From Muribaculaceae bacterium (GTDB lineage: Bacteria > Bacteroidota > Bacteroidia > Bacteroidales > Muribaculaceae), in NCBI GenBank assembly GCA_029062985.1, contig JAIDPA010000150.1:1-45379 (forward strand): 45,379 bases of DNA, written 5' to 3'. Positions 37,986 to 45,379 of this stretch are shown here, piece by piece. The first letter of the stretch is position 1. Every line of letters begins with the position of its first letter. Both the position numbers and the translations under genes were made by a program. The notes under the pieces were generated by a model. The model saw nothing but the letters and a program-made list of their open reading frames with translations, was not told where the DNA came from and searched no databases.

Positions 37986-39284
37986 ATGATTGAAAGATAC
38001 GGAAGAGATATAATGCGTGAGGTGTGGACCGAAGAGAATAAATTCCGTGCATACCTCAAAGTGGAGCTTCTCGCTGCAGAAGCCTGGAGAGAATTAGGAG
38101 TAGTGCCTCCTGAAGACGTTGAAAAACTGAATGCCAACGCTACTTTCAATATCGACAGAATTAAGGAGATTGAGCTTCAGACACGTCATGACATCGTCGC
38201 TTTCACACGCACAGTCAGTGAAAGTCTCGGAGAGGAACGTAAATGGGTTCACTACGGGCTGACCTCTACCGATGTGGTTGACACTGCTAATGGCTATCTG
38301 TTCAAACAGGCTGATGCCATTTTGCTTCAGGATATCGAAGAATTTATTGAGATGCTTAAGAAGCAGGCAATAAGATTCAAGAAGCTCCCCTGCATCGGAC
38401 GCACCCATGGCATTCATGCCGATATAACTTCCTTCGGACTGAAGTGGGTTTTATGGCTTGCTGAAATGCGTCGCAATCTCGAACGCTTCAAAGAGGCTGC
38501 CAAAGGTGTTGAAGTAGGTAAGATAAGCGGTGCGGTTGGTAATTTTGCTAATATTCCTCCTTTCGTGCAGGATTATGTTTGTGAGAAATTAGGCATCGAA
38601 AGTTCTAAAGTAAGCACTCAGGTCATTCAGCGTGACCGCCACGCCTACTACATGGCTACTATTGCCCTGATCGGCGCAAGCCTTGAACAGATGGCTCTTG
38701 AAGTCAGAAATCTCCAGCGTACTGAAGTACATGAAGTGGAAGAAGCTTTCGGAAAAGGTCAGAAGGGCTCTTCAGCTATGCCGCATAAACGTAACCCTGT
38801 CAGCAGCGAAAATATATGCGGATGTGCCCGTGTGCTGCGCGGATACATGGCTACGGCTTATGAAAACGTAGCCCTCTGGCACGAACGAGACATCTCCCAC
38901 TCTGCGACAGAGCGTATCATCATGCCGGATGCTACCATCCTGCTTGACTATATGCTTAACCGCATGAAGGGAATACTTGAGAATATCGTAGTGTTTGAAG
39001 ACCAGATGATGGCAAACATTTATCGCACAAATGGTGTCATTTTTGCTCAGCGTGTCATGAATGCCCTTATTGATAAGGGATTCGCCCGCGAAAAAGCCTA
39101 CGACACTGTTCAGCCTATTGCAATGAAGGCTATGAGCATGGGAGCAAGCTATCAGGATCTCCTGAAACAGGATGCTACAGTCATGGGCGCATTGTCGGAA
39201 GAGGAGCTTGACAATTGCTTCACTCTCGATTATTATTTTAAAAATATCGACCACATATACAAACGCAATAACTTAGAAGAATAA
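37986..39284 (+). CDS. purB: Adenylosuccinate lyase
   Basis: GRTHGIHAD, GSSAMPHKRNPVSSEN. Confidence 0.96.
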   Translation: MIERYGRDIMREVWTEENKFRAYLKVELLAAEAWRELGVVPPEDVEKLNANATFNIDRIKEIELQTRHDIVAFTRTVSESLGEERKWVHYGLTSTDVVDTANGYLFKQADAILLQDIEEFIEMLKKQAIRFKKLPCIGRTHGIHADITSFGLKWVLWLAEMRRNLERFKEAAKGVEVGKISGAVGNFANIPPFVQDYVCEKLGIESSKVSTQVIQRDRHAYYMATIALIGASLEQMALEVRNLQRTEVHEVEEAFGKGQKGSSAMPHKRNPVSSENICGCARVLRGYMATAYENVALWHERDISHSATERIIMPDATILLDYMLNRMKGILENIVVFEDQMMANIYRTNGVIFAQRVMNALIDKGFAREKAYDTVQPIAMKAMSMGASYQDLLKQDATVMGALSEEELDNCFTLDYYFKNIDHIYKRNNLEE

Positions 39285-40579
39285 TGTCGGAAAGATTAGT
39301 TGTAATCGGCTCTCAATGGGGCGATGAAGGTAAAGGTAAAATTACCGACTATTTTGCATGCCGTGCCGATATGGTGGTGCGTTATCAGGGGGGAAACAAT
39401 GCCGGACACAGTGTAATGTTCAACGGGCATAAATACTCTCTCCAGAGCATTCCTTCAGGCATCTTTAATCCTGCCACTGTCAACGTCATGGCTAACGGCA
39501 TGGTGGTCAATCCTGAAAGTGTGCTCGTAGAATTGGAAAAGCTGCATAATCAGGGCATAACTGATTATCAGCTCTACATTTCTGACCGCGCTGCTATGGT
39601 GATGCCCTGGCATGCTGATCTTGACGGTGCTTACGAGTCGCTTAAAGGGGGCAAACTTATCGGCACGACTAAGAAAGGTATCGGGCCGGCTTACTGCGAT
39701 AAGTATAGCCGTATCGGACTCCGCATGGGCGACCTTCTCGAGCCTGAATATTTTGCGGAACGTCTGCGCGACGCTATGCTTCAGAAAAATCTCGAACTCA
39801 AGGCGCTTGGTTTGCCGGAATATGATTTCCGTAAAGTCTACGACAGATATATGGAAATTGCCGCTATCCTCGGTCCGCGTATCGTCGACACTTCTGCTCT
39901 TATCAATAAGGCTCTCCGTGAGGAAGGAAAGAAAATCCTTTTTGAAGGCGCTCAAGGAATGATGCTCTGCATTGATCACGGCACATATCCTTTCGTGACA
40001 TCTTCAACTCCTTCTTCCGCAAGCGTACCCGTCGGAGCCGGCATTTCTCCTAAATGGATTGAGAATGTCGTGGGCGTCGCAAAAGCATATTGTACACGCG
40101 TAGGTGAAGGTCCATTCCCGACCGAACTTCATGACAACATTGCTCATGAAATACGTGAAAGAGGTCATGAATACGGCACAGTGACAGGTCGTCCGCGCCG
40201 CGTCGGTTGGTTTGATGCCGTTGTTGCCCGCTATACAAGCCGTCTCGCCGGTATCGACTTCTGGGCGCTGATGCTCTTTGACGTGCTCTCCGGTCTTGAT
40301 AAAATTAAGATTTGCACTCATTATGAGCTTGATGGGGAAATAATCGACACTCCTCCCTCAACTATTGCCAAGCTTGCACGCTGCAAACCTGTGTATATCG
40401 AAATGGAGGGTTGGAAAGAAGATATATCGAATATCAAGAGCTTTGACGAACTCCCGGAATCTGCCAAAGCTTATGTTCGCAAAGTAGAAGAACTTACGGA
40501 AGTGCCCGTCGGTGTGGTCTCAGTAGGTCCCGACCGTTCTCAGACAATCCTTATTTCAGAAAAACTGAAGGAGTTCTAA
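39284..40579 (+). CDS. purA: Adenylosuccinate synthetase
   Basis: IGSQWGDEGKGKITD, GGNNAGH, GTTKKGIGPAY. Confidence 0.96.
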   Translation: MSERLVVIGSQWGDEGKGKITDYFACRADMVVRYQGGNNAGHSVMFNGHKYSLQSIPSGIFNPATVNVMANGMVVNPESVLVELEKLHNQGITDYQLYISDRAAMVMPWHADLDGAYESLKGGKLIGTTKKGIGPAYCDKYSRIGLRMGDLLEPEYFAERLRDAMLQKNLELKALGLPEYDFRKVYDRYMEIAAILGPRIVDTSALINKALREEGKKILFEGAQGMMLCIDHGTYPFVTSSTPSSASVPVGAGISPKWIENVVGVAKAYCTRVGEGPFPTELHDNIAHEIRERGHEYGTVTGRPRRVGWFDAVVARYTSRLAGIDFWALMLFDVLSGLDKIKICTHYELDGEIIDTPPSTIAKLARCKPVYIEMEGWKEDISNIKSFDELPESAKAYVRKVEELTEVPVGVVSVGPDRSQTILISEKLKEF

Positions 40580-40663
40580 TTTCAATTGTCGGCTCTTTTA
40601 ATGAAGTCGTTTTTAACGACTTAGTTGGCAAAGATATTTAAAAACCAAAATACCATATTCAGA

Positions 40664-42136
40664 ATGTCATTTTTAACGGAAAAAGTCAACGAAGAAGGAA
40701 TGACCTTTGATGATGTCCTTCTCGTCCCTGCATATTCAGAGGTGACTCCAAACATGGTGAATGTCCAGACACGCTTCTCTCGTAATATCACCCTCAACAT
40801 ACCTATCGTTTCTGCAGCTATGGATACAGTCACTGAAGCTGCAATGGCTATCGCTATTGCCCGCCAGGGTGGCATCGGTGTTATCCATAAAAATATGCCT
40901 ATAGAGGTGCAGGCTGCAATGGTCAGGAAAGTGAAACGTGCTGAAAGCGGTATGATTTTCGACCCCGTGACAATCACTCCTTCCCAGACTGTCGGCGATG
41001 CGCTCCGCATGATGCAGGAAAACCATATCGGCGGTATTCCGGTGGTGGATGAAGAAGGTAAACTTGTCGGTATCGTAACTAACCGCGATCTTCGTTTCCA
41101 GACAGATATGAATCTGCCTATTGACGAGGTGATGACCAAGGAAAATATCATCACTACAAAAAATCCTTCTCTGGTTGAGGCTTCAGAGATTTTGCTGAGA
41201 CATAAAATCGAAAAGCTCCCGGTAGTAGACGATAACAATAAGCTCATCGGGCTTATAACATACAGAGATATCACTAAAATCCAGGATTATCCCAACGCAT
41301 GTAAGGACGATAAAGGTCGTCTCCGTGTTGCAGGCGGTGTCGGCGTGACAAGTGATACTCTTAAGCGTGTTGAGGCTTTGGTCAATGCCGGGGTGGATGC
41401 AGTGGTCATTGACACTGCTCATGGTCATTCCGCAAATGTCGTAAATACCCTCAAGGCTGTTAAGCAACATTTCCCCCAGATTGATGTGCTCGTTGGAAAT
41501 ATTGCTACTGCTGAGGCTGCTGAATATCTTATTGCCAATGGCGCAGACGGTATAAAAGTGGGCATCGGTCCGGGTTCAATCTGTACCACACGCATTGTTG
41601 CCGGTGTCGGTGTTCCTCAGTTAAGTGCTATATTCAACTGTTCGCAGGTGGCTGCAAGACATGGTATCCCTGTTATAGGCGACGGTGGTCTCCGTTATTC
41701 AGGCGATGTGGTGAAAGCTATTGCTGCCGGCGCTGATTGCGTGATGATGGGTTCAATGCTTGCCGGTACGGAGGAAAGCCCGGGCGAGACTATTATTTAC
41801 AACGGCAGAAAATTTAAGGCTTACCGCGGAATGGGTTCAATCGAGGCTATGGAAGCCGGCTCCAAAGACCGTTATTTCCAGAGCGGCACTTCAGACAGCA
41901 GCAAGTTTGTTCCGGAAGGTATCGTTGCCCGCGTTCCATATAAAGGGACTTTAGCTGAAACTATCTATCAGCTTCTCGGAGGTCTTCGTTCAGGTATGGG
42001 CTATTGCGGAGCGAAGGACATTGATGCTCTCCACAATGCTCGTTTCGTAAGAATCACTTCCGCAGGTGTGATCGAAAACCATCCTCACGATGTAACAATC
42101 ACTAAAGAGGCTCCTAATTATTCACGCGCTGAATAA
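40664..42136 (+). CDS. guaB: IMP dehydrogenase
   Basis: [16 protein letters not shown] pair, [17 protein letters not shown]; start moved from 40625 to MSFLTEK. Confidence 0.96.
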   Translation: MSFLTEKVNEEGMTFDDVLLVPAYSEVTPNMVNVQTRFSRNITLNIPIVSAAMDTVTEAAMAIAIARQGGIGVIHKNMPIEVQAAMVRKVKRAESGMIFDPVTITPSQTVGDALRMMQENHIGGIPVVDEEGKLVGIVTNRDLRFQTDMNLPIDEVMTKENIITTKNPSLVEASEILLRHKIEKLPVVDDNNKLIGLITYRDITKIQDYPNACKDDKGRLRVAGGVGVTSDTLKRVEALVNAGVDAVVIDTAHGHSANVVNTLKAVKQHFPQIDVLVGNIATAEAAEYLIANGADGIKVGIGPGSICTTRIVAGVGVPQLSAIFNCSQVAARHGIPVIGDGGLRYSGDVVKAIAAGADCVMMGSMLAGTEESPGETIIYNGRKFKAYRGMGSIEAMEAGSKDRYFQSGTSDSSKFVPEGIVARVPYKGTLAETIYQLLGGLRSGMGYCGAKDIDALHNARFVRITSAGVIENHPHDVTITKEAPNYSRAE

Positions 42137-42164
42137 TTTCCGGGATCTCCTAAAGAAAGAAAAA

Positions 42165-43691
42165 ATGGAAAAAATACTGATTCTGGATTTTGGCTCTCAA
42201 TATACCCAGCTGATAGCACGCCGTGTGCGCGAACTGAACGTGTATTGCGAGATTCATCCATTCAATAAAATTCCGGAGCTTGACAGCGACATCAAGGGTG
42301 TAATCCTTTCAGGTTCTCCCTCTTCGGTGCGTGATGCGGATGCTCCAAAACCTGATCTCTCTGCCATAAAGGGACATTTCCCCTTATTAGGTGTATGTTA
42401 TGGCGCCCAGCTTCTTGCAAATGAATTCGGCGGAGAGGTTGAAGGTGCGCCTTCAAGAGAATATGGACGTGCCATGCTGACTGTGGTGGCTCCTGAAGAT
42501 CCTCTCATGCTTAATGTTCCCTCCCCTACTCAGGTCTGGATGAGTCATGGCGACACGATTACCCGTCTTCCTGAGAGTTACCGCATAATCGGTTCAACCG
42601 AAAATGTAAAAGCGGCGGCTTATCATATAGAGGGTGAGAAAACATGGGGTATTCAGTTCCACCCGGAGGTGTACCATTCAACTGACGGAACCCTCATTCT
42701 TTCAAATTTCGTTCTCGGAATTTGTGGCTGCTCCGGCACATGGAGTCCCGCCTCATTCATTGAGACCACTGTGGAAGACCTTCGCAGCAAGATCGGAGAT
42801 GAAAGAGTGATTCTTGGCTTGTCAGGCGGTGTGGATTCATCTGTGGCAGCGATGTTGCTACATAAGGCAATCGGCGACAGACTGACCTGTATTTTCGTAA
42901 ACAATGGCTTGTTGCGTAAGAATGAGTTCAGCGATGTGCTTGATTCTTATAAGCACATGGGGCTTAACGTAATCGGAGTGGACGCTTCTGAACGCTTCTA
43001 TAATGACCTTAAGGGTGTCACTGATCCTGAACAGAAGCGCAAAATAATTGGACGTGATTTTGTGGAGGTATTCAATGCGGAAGCCAAAAAGATTAAGGAT
43101 GCTAACTGGCTTGCTCAGGGCACAATCTATCCTGACGTTATTGAAAGCTGTTCCGTAAAAGGACCGTCTGCCACTATCAAGAGCCATCATAACGTGGGTG
43201 GTCTTCCCAAAGAGATGAATCTGAAGATTGTGGAGCCTCTGCGTCTTCTCTTCAAAGATGAAGTTCGCCGTGTCGGCAAAGCGATGGAAATGGATCAGCG
43301 TCTTCTGGGGCGTCATCCTTTCCCCGGTCCAGGGCTGGGAATCCGCATCTTAGGCGAAGTTACGCCTGAGAAAGTACGAATCCTTCAGGAAGCGGATGCC
43401 ATTTTCATCAATGGTCTGAGGGAAGCCGGTCTCTATGATCAGGTCTGGCAGGCGGGAGTGATGCTTCTCCCTGTGCAAAGTGTAGGGGTCATGGGAGATG
43501 AGCGTACATACGAGAATTGCGTTGCCCTGCGTGCCGTTATCTCCACTGACGGAATGACAGCCGATTGGGTTCATCTTCCCTATGAATTCCTTGCCAAGGT
43601 CAGCAACGAAATCATCAATAAAGTGCGCGGTGTAAACCGAGTTGTCTACGACATCTCCTCAAAACCACCAGCCACCATCGAGTGGGAGTGA
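42165..43691 (+). CDS. guaA: GMP synthase (glutamine-hydrolysing)
   Basis: [37 protein letters not shown]. Confidence 0.96.
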   Translation: MEKILILDFGSQYTQLIARRVRELNVYCEIHPFNKIPELDSDIKGVILSGSPSSVRDADAPKPDLSAIKGHFPLLGVCYGAQLLANEFGGEVEGAPSREYGRAMLTVVAPEDPLMLNVPSPTQVWMSHGDTITRLPESYRIIGSTENVKAAAYHIEGEKTWGIQFHPEVYHSTDGTLILSNFVLGICGCSGTWSPASFIETTVEDLRSKIGDERVILGLSGGVDSSVAAMLLHKAIGDRLTCIFVNNGLLRKNEFSDVLDSYKHMGLNVIGVDASERFYNDLKGVTDPEQKRKIIGRDFVEVFNAEAKKIKDANWLAQGTIYPDVIESCSVKGPSATIKSHHNVGGLPKEMNLKIVEPLRLLFKDEVRRVGKAMEMDQRLLGRHPFPGPGLGIRILGEVTPEKVRILQEADAIFINGLREAGLYDQVWQAGVMLLPVQSVGVMGDERTYENCVALRAVISTDGMTADWVHLPYEFLAKVSNEIINKVRGVNRVVYDISSKPPATIEWE

Positions 43692-43777
43692 TAAAGGCTC
43701 TTTCAGACCCCTCTGAACTATAGTCAATTACACCCCATTGAAGCAATCCACACGGATTGATACCAACCACTTACAAG

Positions 43778-43824
43778 CAATCCACGGTTAACTCGCTGAG
43801 TTTTCCGTGGATTGTCGCTTTTGC
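43778..43824 (+). terminator. Terminator after guaA
   Basis: CAATCCACGG (43778-43787) / CCGTGGATTG (43805-43814), TCGCTTTT tail. Confidence 0.7.
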
Positions 43825-43917
43825 CCGATTTGAGAGAATCGCCCCCGCTATTCATCCCCGATGGGAGAAAATGACCCCGATTCTGGTAACTCTGAATTTT
43901 TATGTGGTAATTTGTGC

Positions 43918-44871
43918 ATGAAACTATTTGAAGCAAATATTCGACAAATCCAAAATTGGAAAAAAGATTCATGGGAATCAGTAGAATACTATAATAATTG
44001 GTTTATTTCCTTCGCCCCTTCTGCATTTTTAGAAGCTCGCAATGGTTCTTTAGAAAAAGTTTTGTTAACATTTTCTAAGACCAATGACCTAATGAATATT
44101 ACTGTAGATACGATTCTGCAAGCGCCTCAAATCATCGAAGTCTTAAGAATAATGACTGCACCTCCTTTAGCGCAAGACAGACTTGTCGGCTTATCATACG
44201 TCAAAAAATCACTTTTGAAAACTTTGGAAAACGGCAAACTACCTAGAACTGGAATTAATAAAGAGATTATTGATTCAGTATTTCGGATGGTAAAAATAAT
44301 AGAGAAAATGTTCGATAACGAATTATTTCCCTGGCTTCATTCAAAGAATAGTATAACACCTCAACAAAGAAAACGAAGTGCAGCCATAGTTGCTGATCGG
44401 CTAACTGGTGTACTCTCTGATCCTATAATAAGAAATGCTCAAGAGGCACGACAGCTAAAAGCGATATCTGATTATTTAATGTCCAAAGGCTACAATTTTG
44501 TCGAAAGGGTTGACTCCTTAACGACTATGCCTCCGAAGTCTTATTCATTTCACGTAAACGTTCCTACTGTGATTGGACAAGACAGAAAGGTAAATATACC
44601 TATAGATGTTATTATAAAAATTAATGAACATTGTAGGTACCCTTTATTATTTGAATGTAAGTCTGCTGGTGACTTCACGAATACAAACAAACGACGAAAA
44701 GAAGAAGCTACTAAATTCATTCAACTAAGGAACACTTATGGAAATGATATCAAATTTTGTCTATTCCTTTGTGGATACTTTGATACGGGTTATTTGGGAT
44801 ATGAAGCAGCTGAAGGAATCGACTGGATTTGGGAGCATAGGATTTCTGATTTTGAAAAGTTAGGTATATGA
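43918..44871 (+). CDS. XamI-family-like type II restriction endonuclease
   Basis: ...PLLFECKSAGDFTNTNKRRKEEATK; overlaps by ATGA with a downstream adenine methyltransferase; alternative start 43861. Confidence 0.65.
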   Translation: MKLFEANIRQIQNWKKDSWESVEYYNNWFISFAPSAFLEARNGSLEKVLLTFSKTNDLMNITVDTILQAPQIIEVLRIMTAPPLAQDRLVGLSYVKKSLLKTLENGKLPRTGINKEIIDSVFRMVKIIEKMFDNELFPWLHSKNSITPQQRKRSAAIVADRLTGVLSDPIIRNAQEARQLKAISDYLMSKGYNFVERVDSLTTMPPKSYSFHVNVPTVIGQDRKVNIPIDVIIKINEHCRYPLLFECKSAGDFTNTNKRRKEEATKFIQLRNTYGNDIKFCLFLCGYFDTGYLGYEAAEGIDWIWEHRISDFEKLGI

Positions 44872-45379
44872 CAAATATAGAAAGAAAGAGGCAACAATTA
44901 CAGGCTACTCTAGATTCGGATAAGACTCTGGAGGAGCGCAATAAAATGGGGCAATTTTCCACTCCATATCCCTTAGCTCGACAAATCTGTGAATATATGA
45001 AAACATTTACAGGAGATCATATTGAATCGTTTCTTGAGCCTTCAATGGGGACTGGTGTTTTCTTTTCCTCTCTTTCTGAAATATCAGAGATTGGGGAGTC
45101 GGTAGGATATGAAATAGACACACACTATTTCAATCCAACGAAAGAGTTATGGAAAAAATATAATATACAGATAATAAACGAGGATTTTTTAGATGCTGTC
45201 CCTGATAAAAAATTTTCTCTCATTATTACTAATCCGCCTTATTCACGTCATCATCATATTCCATTACAAATAAAGCATAAGCTATCAGAAACTATAAAAT
45301 CTCTTTATGGTATAAAACTATCAGCTCTTGCTGGATTACACATATATTTTATCATATTAGCTACTCAATGGCTTAAAGA
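44868..45379 (+). CDS. N6-adenine DNA methyltransferase, truncated by window end
   Basis: MTNIERKRQQLQATLDSDKTLEERNKMGQFSTP...FLEPSMGTGVFF...LIITNPPYSRHHH; no stop before 45379. Confidence 0.85.
   Translation, partial: MTNIERKRQQLQATLDSDKTLEERNKMGQFSTPYPLARQICEYMKTFTGDHIESFLEPSMGTGVFFSSLSEISEIGESVGYEIDTHYFNPTKELWKKYNIQIINEDFLDAVPDKKFSLIITNPPYSRHHHIPLQIKHKLSETIKSLYGIKLSALAGLHIYFIILATQWLK

Noticed and set aside
1-45379. tRNA/rRNA genes or tRNA-anchored island boundaries
   Set aside because: No convincing tRNA TPsiC arm/acceptor combination or rRNA sequence was recognised on either strand.

Overview
The window looks like a Bacteroidales contig, judging by TAnnTTTG promoters and Bacteroidales-type proteins. 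The contig start carries residual Nextera adapter. Left flank (~1-8.7 kb): a defence/toxin-antitoxin island on the minus strand, with type III R-M (mod/res plus a truncated third ORF), a DUF3800 protein, a lone MNT nucleotidyltransferase, a MntA/HepT pair, and a YefM/RelE-like pair whose toxin is frameshifted by a 14-bp tandem duplication. Middle: a complete UMP pathway (pyrC-carA-carB-pyrK-pyrD-pyrF-pyrE-pyrB), a YczE/YitT-like membrane protein, a broken TA-like locus, a GSCFA protein, and a TolC-MFP-RND efflux operon with a small downstream protein. Then comes a long purine cluster (purE-L-M-N-H-D-folD-purB-purA-guaB-guaA). Right edge: a XamI-like restriction endonuclease and a truncated adenine methyltransferase. 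Most interesting non-coding signals: (i) a ~50-bp repeat containing a TAACTTTG promoter element inside a near-palindrome, present four times, each time ahead of a minus-strand defence/TA gene or operon; (ii) a ~250-nt multi-helix RNA-like element with competing helices between one of those repeats and mod; (iii) a carA leader with two tandem terminators and a pyrL-like leader ORF; (iv) a purE leader with a candidate three-way junction followed by a terminator; (v) PyrB carrying a C-terminal PyrI-type zinc domain only; (vi) two convergent tandem-repeat arrays centred on perfect palindromes, each starting at a stop codon. All calls come from reading the sequence; no searches or folding were run.
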